Position numbers and translations under genes: made by a program. From JBFLVN01 sp040758475 (GTDB lineage Bacteria; JAGRBM01): 18,143 nt of DNA. The stretch is from contig JBFLVN010000040.1 of the NCBI GenBank assembly GCA_040758475.1, positions 1-18,143 on the forward strand. Direction: 5' to 3'. How positions within the stretch are numbered: the stretch's first letter is position 1; every line of letters begins with the position of its first letter. Below the pieces are notes generated by a model, which saw nothing but the letters and a program-made list of their open reading frames with translations, was not told the origin of the DNA and searched no databases. Positions 7,327 to 15,013 of this stretch are shown piece by piece.

Positions 7327-8472
7327 TCACGCTTCGAAAATATGAATCGCGCAAGCACTCCCCAGGCCGATAACGTGGGTAAGGCCCACCTTGGCGCCTT
7401 CGACCTGCCGGTCGCCCGCTTCGCCGCGCAGGTGGGTCGTCACTTCAAAGATATTGGCAATCCCAGTGGCGCCGAGGGGATGACCCTTGGAGAGGAGGCC
7501 GCCCGATACGTTCACCGGGGTTTTTCCGCCGTGTTGGAACGTTCCTGCATCCACGTGGCGGCCGGCTTCCCCTTCGGCGCAGAGGTTCAGGTTCTCGTAG
7601 TGGAGAAGCTCCGCCGTCGCGAAGCAGTCGTGGAGTTCCACGAGGTCGATGTCCTGCGGCCCCACTCCCGCCTGCTCGTAGGCTTTCTTGGCGGCCATGC
7701 GAGTGAGCGTGTTCACGTCGGGCATGGTCAAATCCCGGTCCGTAAAGGGGTCAGAAGTCAGAACGCTCGCCTTGATCCGGACGGCCCGTTTGAGATTCTT
7801 CCGAGCAGCCACGTCCTTTGAGACGATCACCGCCGCCGCCGCGCCGTCGCCCGACGGGCAACACATATAGAGCGTGTTGGGATAGGCGATCATCCGGGCC
7901 TTCATCACTTCATCGAGCGAAACCTCGTTCCGATACTGAGCCAAAGGATTCTTGACCGAGTGCTTGTGGTTCTTGACGGAAACTTTGGCGAAGTGTTCGG
8001 GCTTCGTCCCGTACTTGCGCATGTGCTCGACGCCCGCCTGGCCGAAGACGGCCGGCATAAGGCCGGAGCCAATATTCCCCTCCGGCGGCGGCCCGCCCGA
8101 ACCGGCGGCACGGCCCGCGCCAAGGAGCCCCGCCTTCCCCATCTGCTCGACACCCACGGCAAGCGCAATGTCGCAAAACCCTCCCGCCACCGCCATGTAG
8201 GCCTCGCGGAAAGCCGTGGCCCCCGTAGCGCAGGCGTTGGCCACATTGGAGACGGGAATGCCCGTCTGCCCGATCTGCTGGAGGATTCGCTGGCCCACCA
8301 TGCGGTTCGATTCGTACAGGCAGCCGCAGTAGAGGGCCTCGATGTCTTTTACTTCCACACCCGCGTCCGAAAGAGCGGCGAGTGCCGCTTCAGAGCCGAT
8401 CTGTTCGACATTCTTGTCCGGATAACGCCCGAACTTCGTCATCGAAACGCCGAGTACGTAGGTTTCGCGCAT
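7327..8472 (-). CDS. Thiolase, SCP2/lipid-transfer-type (acetyl-CoA acyltransferase family)
   Basis: A 381-residue thiolase-fold enzyme that would cleave or form 3-ketoacyl-CoA, or transfer acyl groups. The nucleophile is Cys81 in NACATGA. His281 lies in HDCFA, His331 in GHPLGATG, and Cys374 in GSACAIHIFEA. Together these are the usual active-site set, so the protein looks catalytically intact, unlike the aldolase-type relatives that have lost these residues. The HDCF motif and the length place it with SCP2-like thiolases rather than classical FadA/AtoB. The start ATG at 8472 follows GGGAGG with a 9-base spacer. A longer open frame upstream (to 8571) overlaps the preceding gene and lacks such support. 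It follows the DUF35 gene by 22 bases, and in this family such partners often form one complex. The substrate cannot be read from sequence. Confidence 0.88.
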   Translation of the reverse strand: MRETYVLGVSMTKFGRYPDKNVEQIGSEAALAALSDAGVEVKDIEALYCGCLYESNRMVGQRILQQIGQTGIPVSNVANACATGATAFREAYMAVAGGFCDIALAVGVEQMGKAGLLGAGRAAGSGGPPPEGNIGSGLMPAVFGQAGVEHMRKYGTKPEHFAKVSVKNHKHSVKNPLAQYRNEVSLDEVMKARMIAYPNTLYMCCPSGDGAAAAVIVSKDVAARKNLKRAVRIKASVLTSDPFTDRDLTMPDVNTLTRMAAKKAYEQAGVGPQDIDLVELHDCFATAELLHYENLNLCAEGEAGRHVDAGTFQHGGKTPVNVSGGLLSKGHPLGATGIANIFEVTTHLRGEAGDRQVEGAKVGLTHVIGLGSACAIHIFEA

Positions 8473-8494
8473 TGTCGTAATCCTCCCTTTCCCC

Positions 8495-9085
8495 TTACTT
8501 CTTTTTCTTCTTGGCTGGCTTGGATTTGGCGGGCTTCTTCGCTTTGGCCGCAACAGCGGCCGGCTTTCCACCCTTCGCCGCCTTGGCGGCCTTGAAGGCC
8601 GCGATCTCCTGGGGCGTGTACATCACAGGGAGCCGCTTGGAGCGCACCTTGGGGTCGGCCGGGCGGAAGTAGTAGGAAATCACATCGCTTCCGTTGTCGT
8701 CCTTCCCGGCGCTCTCGAAAAAGATTTCGACCGGCATGTCGAAGGAAATTTTCGCGGGGTTGGGATCGATCTCCCGAAGGCTCCCGCGGACCGAAACCCC
8801 TTCCGGAAGATCAGCAATGGCCGTCACGTAGGGAGTCCGGAGTCCCGGGATCGATTGATGGACCACGCTGAAAACGTAGACCTTCCCCTTGTTTGAAAGA
8901 CGGATTTCCTCGAACGTCCCGGCGAAGGAACATTTGGAGCACGCCATGCGCTTGCCCAGGTACATGGCCTTGCACTTGGGGCAGCGGTTCCCAAGGAGCC
9001 AGGGCTCCCCTTTTTCGGGAACAATAAGGTACGGAACGATGGAAACGCGCGCAGGCGCCTTAACGGCTAGAGCGGTTGCTGGCAC
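8495..9085 (-). CDS. DUF35-type zinc-ribbon/OB-fold protein, thiolase partner
   Basis: The 196-residue product has a rubredoxin-like zinc ribbon, CPKC then CSKC about 14 residues later, followed by an OB-fold. The OB-fold part includes GKVYVFSVVHQSIPG, YVTAIADLPEGVSVRG and DMPVEIFFE. DUF35 proteins partner thiolase-superfamily enzymes, for example in archaeal thiolase/HMG-CoA synthase complexes, in PhlB of phloroglucinol acylation and in steroid side-chain aldolases. The thiolase directly downstream fits this. The chosen start is GTG at 9085 because AGGGGAGGG lies 8 bases upstream; a TTG at 9133 has no such site. The C-terminus is unusual: about 35 Ala/Lys/Pro-rich residues ending in AKSKPAKKKKK, resembling a histone-H1-like tail. 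Confidence 0.85.
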   Translation of the reverse strand: MPATALAVKAPARVSIVPYLIVPEKGEPWLLGNRCPKCKAMYLGKRMACSKCSFAGTFEEIRLSNKGKVYVFSVVHQSIPGLRTPYVTAIADLPEGVSVRGSLREIDPNPAKISFDMPVEIFFESAGKDDNGSDVISYYFRPADPKVRSKRLPVMYTPQEIAAFKAAKAAKGGKPAAVAAKAKKPAKSKPAKKKKK

Positions 9086-9114
9086 GGATGGAGCCCTCCC
9101 CTTTCGGCGGGCCG

Positions 9115-9141
9115 AGAATAGCACGGCCCCCAAAACGGCAA
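9115..9141 (-). promoter_or_regulatory. Candidate extended -10 promoter ahead of the DUF35/thiolase genes
   Basis: In the 69-base gap after lpdA, the minus strand carries TGCTATTCT (9123-9115), an extended -10 element, with TTGCCG (9141-9136) 15 bases further upstream. The extended -10 would compensate for the short spacer. If real, it would let DUF35, thiolase and the E2-like gene be expressed separately from the pyruvate dehydrogenase genes. The evidence is motif matching only. Confidence 0.3.
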
Positions 9142-9154
9142 GACCAGGGAAGGA

Positions 9155-10894
9155 CTACTTTTTCTTGTGGGCCACCCGCTGAGCAGCGATCATAGCCTGT
9201 TCGCTAAAAGTGGGGTGGGGAAAAATCGTAAGAGACAAATCTTCGATATTGGCGCCCATTTCGACGAGGGCCCCGAGGCCCCCGATCATGTCCGTGGCGG
9301 GACCACCCGCCAAAGCCGCCCCCAAAAGGGCACCCGAGTTTTCATCGTACGTGAGGCGCGCGAACCCCTCGCTCTCCCCTGCCGCCATGGCCCGCCCCAG
9401 CCCCCGATTGGGAACGGTGATGCTCTTGGGAGAAAAGCCTGCGTTCTTCGCCTCGGCATCGTTCATGCCGACGTAGGAGAGCTCGGGGTCCGTAAAAACA
9501 ACGGCCGGGATCGCCTTGTTGTCGAAAGCCGCCGGGAGGCCTCCGATGACTTCCGCTGCCACGACGCCCTCGGCCGAAGCCTTGTGAGCGAGGGCCGGTC
9601 CGTGGGTCACGTCGCCAATCGCATAGATATGCGAAACGTTCGTCTGCTTCTTTTCGCTTGCCGGGATGAATCCTTTGGGGTCTACCTGAACGCCCGCAGC
9701 ATCCAGGCCGATCTTTTCTGTGTTGGGCCGCCGCCCAACAGCCACGAGCAAGTGGCTTGCGGGGATTTCAAAAGTAGAACCTGCCTTGGAGACGTGGGCC
9801 ATGCCGCTCACGAATTTCTCGACCTTGGCACCCAAATGCACTTCGACGCCCAGTTGCTGAAGGCGCCGCGCGAGAGGACGGGCGAGGGCTTCATCGCCGC
9901 CTGGAAGGAGTTGATTCTGGAGTTCCACGACCGTGACCTTGGCACCAAGCTTTTTGAAAGCAATTCCCAATTCCAGCCCGATGTACCCGCCGCCCACAAC
10001 GACGAGCCACCGGGGGACTTCTTCCAGATCGAGCGCCGCGCGGGCATCCAGCACCGTCTTCCCGTCGAATGAGAGCCCCGGAAGTTCGATCGCTCGGCTA
10101 CCCGTAGCGACAATCAGGTTTTCAAACTCAACGACTTCTTTTTTGCCGCCATCCGTGATTTCCAAATGATTGGGAGAGAGAAGACGCCCCTCTCCCTTCT
10201 GGATCTTGGCCCCTGCCCCCTGAACGGCTTGCTCGATGTAAGAGCGGAGCTTGTCGATGATCCCGCGCTTCCACTGCTGGAGTTTTTTGAGATCGACCCG
10301 AATTTCTCCCAGAACGCTCACGCCGCGCTCTTCGAGCTCCCGGACGTGGTGAAGGTGGTGGGCCGTGTCGATCAGGGCTTTTGAAGGAATGCACCCCGAA
10401 TGAAGACACACACCGCCAATCCCCGTGCCGGGACCGCTTCGCTCCACGAGGAGGGTCTCAATCCCCAATTGGCCCGTCCGGATGGCTGCTTCGTAGCCCC
10501 CGGGGCCGCCACCCAGGACAGCGAGCCGGACTCGGCGGGACACGGAAATGCCTGCGGGAGGAGGCGCCTTGGGAAGCGGCGCTGACGGTGAAACCGCCAC
10601 CGGGGCAGATGGCGCCTCCGCCGCAACGGGCGATGGCGGCGCAGCCCGCCCTTCCGAAAGACGAAGGGAGAGGATGGGAAAACCCTTCTGAACTTTGCTT
10701 CCCACCTGAACGTAGAGCTTTTCAACGACGCCGGACTCGGGCGAAGGAACGTCCATCGTCGCCTTCTCGCTCTCGATGACGATGATGGACTGGTCTTTCT
10801 TTACTTCGTCCCCAACCTTTACGAGAACTTCGACGACTTCGATATCTTTGAAATCGCCGAGGTCGGGAACTTTGACCTGATAGAGTTCGCTCAT
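9155..10894 (-). CDS. lpdA: Dihydrolipoamide dehydrogenase (E3) with N-terminal lipoyl domain
   Basis: This flavoprotein of 579 residues reoxidises dihydrolipoyl groups of the pyruvate dehydrogenase complex with NAD+. Residues 1-80 are a lipoyl domain with Lys44 in ESEKATMD as the modification site. Residues about 82-118 are a Pro/Ala linker. The FAD site is VLGGGPGGYEAA (about 126-137). The redox disulfide is Cys163/Cys168 in GGVCLHSGCIPSK, and the NAD site is VVVGGGYIGLELG. His560 and Glu565 in the C-terminal PHPTFSE are the catalytic base pair. Ordinary E3 is about 470 residues, so the extra length is the lipoyl part, as in PdhL-type E3 of some Proteobacteria. Start ATG 10894 lies 7 bases after the aceF stop. 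A longer frame to 10966 overlaps aceF and is rejected. Confidence 0.95.
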   Translation of the reverse strand: MSELYQVKVPDLGDFKDIEVVEVLVKVGDEVKKDQSIIVIESEKATMDVPSPESGVVEKLYVQVGSKVQKGFPILSLRLSEGRAAPPSPVAAEAPSAPVAVSPSAPLPKAPPPAGISVSRRVRLAVLGGGPGGYEAAIRTGQLGIETLLVERSGPGTGIGGVCLHSGCIPSKALIDTAHHLHHVRELEERGVSVLGEIRVDLKKLQQWKRGIIDKLRSYIEQAVQGAGAKIQKGEGRLLSPNHLEITDGGKKEVVEFENLIVATGSRAIELPGLSFDGKTVLDARAALDLEEVPRWLVVVGGGYIGLELGIAFKKLGAKVTVVELQNQLLPGGDEALARPLARRLQQLGVEVHLGAKVEKFVSGMAHVSKAGSTFEIPASHLLVAVGRRPNTEKIGLDAAGVQVDPKGFIPASEKKQTNVSHIYAIGDVTHGPALAHKASAEGVVAAEVIGGLPAAFDNKAIPAVVFTDPELSYVGMNDAEAKNAGFSPKSITVPNRGLGRAMAAGESEGFARLTYDENSGALLGAALAGGPATDMIGGLGALVEMGANIEDLSLTIFPHPTFSEQAMIAAQRVAHKKK

Positions 10895-10901
10895 TGTTCT
10901 C

Positions 10902-12173
10902 TCACAGCAACATGGTCCGGACGTCCTGGAGGACTTCCTTGATCCGGGTGATAAAGCGCACCCCATCTGCTCCGTCGATCACCCGGTGGTCGTAGGAAAG
11001 CGAAAGGGGAACGAGCAAGCGGGGAACGAATTTTCCGTCCTTCCATACGGGTTTGGTGACGGCCTTGGAAACACCCAGGACGGCCACTTCGGGCACATTG
11101 ATGATGGGCGTAAAGAAGCTGCCGCCGATTCCGCCGAGGCTCGAAATCGAAAAACATCCACCCTGGAGATCGTGGGGCGTAAGGCGCCTCGCCCGCGCCT
11201 TTTCGCTGATAGCCGCCAGCTCCCGGGCCAGATCGACGAGACCCTTGTGGTTCACGTCCCGGATCACCGGGACGACGAGGCCGTTCGGCGTATCGACGGC
11301 GACACCGATGTGGAAATAGCGCTTCAAGACGAGATTCTCCCCCGTCGAATCGAGGGAGGCGTTGAACTTGGGGTGGTCCTTGAGCGCCGCTACGACGGCC
11401 TTCATGAAAAAGGAAAGGATGGTGATCTTGACCCCATCGCTCGACCGCTTGGCGATCATTTCCTTGCGGAATTCTTCGAGATCCGTGATGTCGGCCTCGT
11501 CGTGCTGCGTCACATGGGGCGCCGTCACCCAACTCCGGTGCAAGTTTCGTCCCGAGACTTTCTGGATTTTGCTGAGCGGCTGAATGGCAATTTCCCCGAA
11601 CTGGGAAAAATCGATAAGGGGCACTTCCGGGAAAGCGAAAGCCTCCCCGGTGGCCGTCCCCGCTTTGGCGACGTAGCGCTTCACGTAGTCCTGGACGTCT
11701 TCCTTCAAAATCCGCCCGTGGGGCCCGCGCCCGGGAACATACGAAAGATCGATCCCCAATTCCCTCGCAAAGCGCCGGACGGAAGGCGAAGCATGGGCTT
11801 TCTTCGCGGCCGATAGCGGCGGAGGCGGCTCCGCTGGCGCCGGAACAGAAGGAGCGGGCGAAACCGGCTGCACGGGCTTTGATGGAGCAGGAGGGGGCGC
11901 TGCCGAAGGGACGGCAAGTGGTTTGGCACCAGCCTCCACGCCCAGTTCCAAAACCAGGAGCGGCGCTCCCTTGGAAATCTTATCGCCCACTTTGACCAGG
12001 AACTGCTTCACTCTCCCCCCTTCGGGGCAAGGAAGGTCCATGGTCGCTTTTTCGCTTTCGAGGACCAGGATCGAATCCCCGGCCTTCACCGCGTCGCCGG
12101 GTTTAACGAGAAGCTCGACGACTTCCACGTCCTTGAAGTCACCGATATCGGGCAGGAGGATGGTCTTATCCAT
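10902..12173 (-). CDS. aceF: Pyruvate dehydrogenase E2, dihydrolipoamide acetyltransferase
   Basis: The 423-residue protein transfers acetyl groups from E1 to CoA and forms the core of the cytoplasmic pyruvate dehydrogenase complex. Residues 1-78 form a single lipoyl domain with Lys42 in LESEKATMD. A long Pro/Ala linker spans about 79-125. The peripheral-subunit-binding domain is about 128-165 (SPSVRRFARELGIDL then GRGPHGRILKEDV). The catalytic domain runs to the end, with His396 and Asp400 in SYDHRVIDG. E. coli AceF has three lipoyl domains; this protein has one, and the second in the complex is supplied by E3. ATG 12173 was chosen because the lipoyl fold begins directly after it and GGGA lies upstream; a TTG at 12188 is an alternative. 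It lies 27 bases downstream of aceE. Confidence 0.95.
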   Translation of the reverse strand: MDKTILLPDIGDFKDVEVVELLVKPGDAVKAGDSILVLESEKATMDLPCPEGGRVKQFLVKVGDKISKGAPLLVLELGVEAGAKPLAVPSAAPPPAPSKPVQPVSPAPSVPAPAEPPPPLSAAKKAHASPSVRRFARELGIDLSYVPGRGPHGRILKEDVQDYVKRYVAKAGTATGEAFAFPEVPLIDFSQFGEIAIQPLSKIQKVSGRNLHRSWVTAPHVTQHDEADITDLEEFRKEMIAKRSSDGVKITILSFFMKAVVAALKDHPKFNASLDSTGENLVLKRYFHIGVAVDTPNGLVVPVIRDVNHKGLVDLARELAAISEKARARRLTPHDLQGGCFSISSLGGIGGSFFTPIINVPEVAVLGVSKAVTKPVWKDGKFVPRLLVPLSLSYDHRVIDGADGVRFITRIKEVLQDVRTMLL

Positions 12174-12200
12174 GATGGGAAGTCCCAAGGGAAGGAGCGC

Positions 12201-14876
12201 CTACGCCTTCGCCGGATTCTTCCTTTCCGGATCGATCTTGTACTTGGCGATGGCTTCTTTGGCCTTGGACGCCGGCACCGCCTCTTCATCCGCCAGGACC
12301 GAAAGGGCGGCCACGGCCACGTGGTGGCGGTCCACCTCGAAGAAAGACCGGAGCCCCTTTCTCAAATCGCTTCGCCCAAAGCCGTCGGTCCCAAGGGTCT
12401 TGTACTTCTTCGGAACGAAAGGCCGGATTTCATCGGCATAGAGCTTTACGTAATCCGTGGAGGCGACAACCGGCCCCTTCCGGGCGGAGAGGCATTGATC
12501 GACGTAGCTCTTGCGGGGTTTCTCGCCGGGATGGAGCGTGTTCCAGCGCTCGCATTCGAGCCCGTCCCGCCGAAGTTCGTTAAAGCTCGTTACGCTCCAA
12601 ACGTCGGCCGCGACGCCAAAATCCTTTTCGAGAAGTTCCGCCCCCGCGAGCACTTCCCGGAGGATGGCCCCGCTCCCGAGGAGCTGGACCCGGGGCCCTG
12701 CCCCCTTTCCTTCGCGGAGAAGATACATGCCCCGGAGAATCCCCTGCTCGACTCCCTTAGGCATGGGGGGCATGGGATAATTCTCGTTCAGGACCGTGAT
12801 GTAATAGAAAATATCTTCACCCTTCCCGTACATCCGGCGGAGGCCGTCCTGGATAATGACGGCCAGTTCGTAGGCATAGGTCGGATCGTAGGAAACGCAG
12901 GTCGGAACCGTCTCGGCAAGGACCTGGCTGTGGCCGTCCTGGTGCTGGAGGCCCTCCCCCGAAAGGGTCGTCCGGCCCGAGGTGCCGCCGAGAAGGAATC
13001 CCCTCGTCCGGCTGTCGGCTCCCGCCCAAATCAAATCCATCACGCGCTGAAAACCGAACATGGAGTAAAAGATGTAGAACGGAACCATGGGAACGCCGTT
13101 GTTCGCATAGCTCGTCCCCGCGGCGATCCAAGCGGCAAGCGCGCCGGCCTCGCAAATTCCCTCTTCCAGGATCTGCCCCTTCTTGTCTTCCCGGTAATAA
13201 AGGACCTGATCCGAATCCACCGGTTCGTAGAGTTGTCCTTGAGCCGCATAAATGCCGAGTTGCCGGAAAAGGCCGTCCATGCCGAAAGTGCGGGCCTCGT
13301 CGGGCACGATGGGTACGACGTGCTTTCCAAGCGATTTGTGGCGGCAAAGCGCCGTCAGGATGCGAACGAAGGCCATCGTGGTCGATTGCTCGTGCTCGCC
13401 CGACCCCTGGAGGAGCGCTTCGAAATAGGATAGATCGGGGATCTCGAGCGAAGGCGCCGGAACCCGCCGGGCCGGCAGATACCCGCCGAGCGCTTTCCGG
13501 CGGGCGTGAAGGTACTGCGTTTCCCGGGAATTTTCCGGAAACTTGCAGAGCGGTGCTTCGGCGAGCTTCTCGTCTGGAACGGGAATCCGGTACCGGTCCC
13601 GAAAAACCTGGAGGTGCTCTTCCGCCATCTTTTTAACTTGGTGAGTGATGTTCTTCCCTTCGCCCGCTTCACCAAGTCCGTAACCTTTCACGGTCTTCGC
13701 CAGGATGCAGGTGGGCTGGCCTTTGTGTTTCACAGCGCGGGCGTAGGCCGCGTAGATTTTCTGGGGATCGTGGCCGCCGCGATTCAGAAGCCAGATGTCG
13801 TTGTCCGTCAGGTTTGCGACGAGTTGAAGAAGTTCCGGTCTTTTCCCGAAAAAATGCTCCCGGGTGTAGGTGCCGCCCTTGGCTTTGTAGTTCTGATAAT
13901 CGCCGTCAACCGCCTCTTCCATCCGCTGGAGGAGAAGGCCCTTCTTGTCCTTGGCAAAGAGCGGGTCCCACCGGTCTCCCCAGAGGACCTTAAGAACATT
14001 CCAACCCGCGCCGCGGAAAACCCCTTCGAGTTCCTGGATAATTTTCCCGTTCCCGCGCACGGGGCCATCGAGGCGCTGCAAGTTGCAGTTGATGACGAAG
14101 ATGAGGTTGTCGAGCCCTTCCCGTGCCGCGAGCGAAATACCCATGAGGGATTCGGGCTCGTCCATCTCGCCATCGCCAAGGAAACACCAGACCTTCCGGT
14201 CCTTGGCTTCCTTAATGCCCCGGTGATCGAGGTATTTCATGAACCGGGCCTGCTGCACGGCCATGATGGCGCCAAGGCCCATGGACACCGTGGGGAACTG
14301 CCAGAAATCCGGCATGAGCCAGGGGTGGGGGTAGGAAGAAAGCCCCCGGCCCGGCCGGCCGTCGCCCACTTCGCGGCGGAAACGGCGGAGGTCGTCTTCC
14401 GTGAGCCGCCCCTCCAAGTAAGCGCGGGCGTACACGCCCGGGGAAGAATGCCCTTGAATGAAAATCAGGTCGCTGCCCCCGTCGTATTCGGGGCCGCGGA
14501 AGAAGTGGTTGAAACCCACGTCGTAAAGCGTGGCGGCGGAGGCGAAGCTCGCGAGATGCCCGCCCAGTTCGGAGCTCTCCTTGTTCGCCTGGACCACCAT
14601 GGCCATGGCGTTCCACCGGATGTAGGAGCGGATGCGGTACTCGAGCTCTGGATCGCCGGGCGAGCGTTCTTCTTCCGTGACGGGAATCGTATTAAGATAT
14701 GCGGTCGTCGCCTTGTAGGGGAGGTTGGCCCCGGCGCGCCGCGCCCGATCGATCAAGGCTTCGAGAAGATAGTGAGCCCGTTCAATTCCCTCGTGCTCGA
14801 TCACTGATTCGAGGGAACTCACCCAATCCTGAGTCTCTAACGGATCGGCATCTTTTCGGGAATCGTCCTGCGACAC
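12201..14876 (-). CDS. aceE: Pyruvate dehydrogenase E1, homodimeric type
   Basis: This thiamine-diphosphate enzyme decarboxylates pyruvate and acetylates the lipoyl group of E2. The 891-residue length is close to E. coli AceE (887), and the similarity is obvious along the chain: ADPLETQDW at the start, YDVGFNHFFRG, GHSSPGVYARAYLEGRLT, LSSYPHPWLMPDFWQFPTVS. The cofactor motif GDGEMDEPES starts at Gly234 and closes with INCNLQRLDGP (Asn263/265). GTG at 14876 is preferred because it aligns with the E. coli N-terminus and has GGGG eight bases upstream. ATG at 14903 would add nine residues and lacks a ribosome site. It is the first of three consecutive complex genes. The gap of about 137 bases to the histidine kinase shows no convincing promoter. 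Confidence 0.95.
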   Translation of the reverse strand: MSQDDSRKDADPLETQDWVSSLESVIEHEGIERAHYLLEALIDRARRAGANLPYKATTAYLNTIPVTEEERSPGDPELEYRIRSYIRWNAMAMVVQANKESSELGGHLASFASAATLYDVGFNHFFRGPEYDGGSDLIFIQGHSSPGVYARAYLEGRLTEDDLRRFRREVGDGRPGRGLSSYPHPWLMPDFWQFPTVSMGLGAIMAVQQARFMKYLDHRGIKEAKDRKVWCFLGDGEMDEPESLMGISLAAREGLDNLIFVINCNLQRLDGPVRGNGKIIQELEGVFRGAGWNVLKVLWGDRWDPLFAKDKKGLLLQRMEEAVDGDYQNYKAKGGTYTREHFFGKRPELLQLVANLTDNDIWLLNRGGHDPQKIYAAYARAVKHKGQPTCILAKTVKGYGLGEAGEGKNITHQVKKMAEEHLQVFRDRYRIPVPDEKLAEAPLCKFPENSRETQYLHARRKALGGYLPARRVPAPSLEIPDLSYFEALLQGSGEHEQSTTMAFVRILTALCRHKSLGKHVVPIVPDEARTFGMDGLFRQLGIYAAQGQLYEPVDSDQVLYYREDKKGQILEEGICEAGALAAWIAAGTSYANNGVPMVPFYIFYSMFGFQRVMDLIWAGADSRTRGFLLGGTSGRTTLSGEGLQHQDGHSQVLAETVPTCVSYDPTYAYELAVIIQDGLRRMYGKGEDIFYYITVLNENYPMPPMPKGVEQGILRGMYLLREGKGAGPRVQLLGSGAILREVLAGAELLEKDFGVAADVWSVTSFNELRRDGLECERWNTLHPGEKPRKSYVDQCLSARKGPVVASTDYVKLYADEIRPFVPKKYKTLGTDGFGRSDLRKGLRSFFEVDRHHVAVAALSVLADEEAVPASKAKEAIAKYKIDPERKNPAKA

Positions 14877-15013
14877 GTTGATTGCCCCAGCCCAAATCGC
14901 CATTGCGGCGAATAGTCCAAGACTAACTTACCGCGCGGCCGGTCACTAGTGTTTTCCCTTCCTTCCAAGCACCAGCGGGAAAAGAGCTTCGCGCCGGGAA
15001 ATTCCGTGCGCGC

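Noticed and set aside
12321..14807. Long open frames of 370 and 433 codons on the plus strand opposite aceE
   Set aside because: They lie entirely within a well-conserved aceE and show no recognisable domains. They reflect the codon bias of the real gene.
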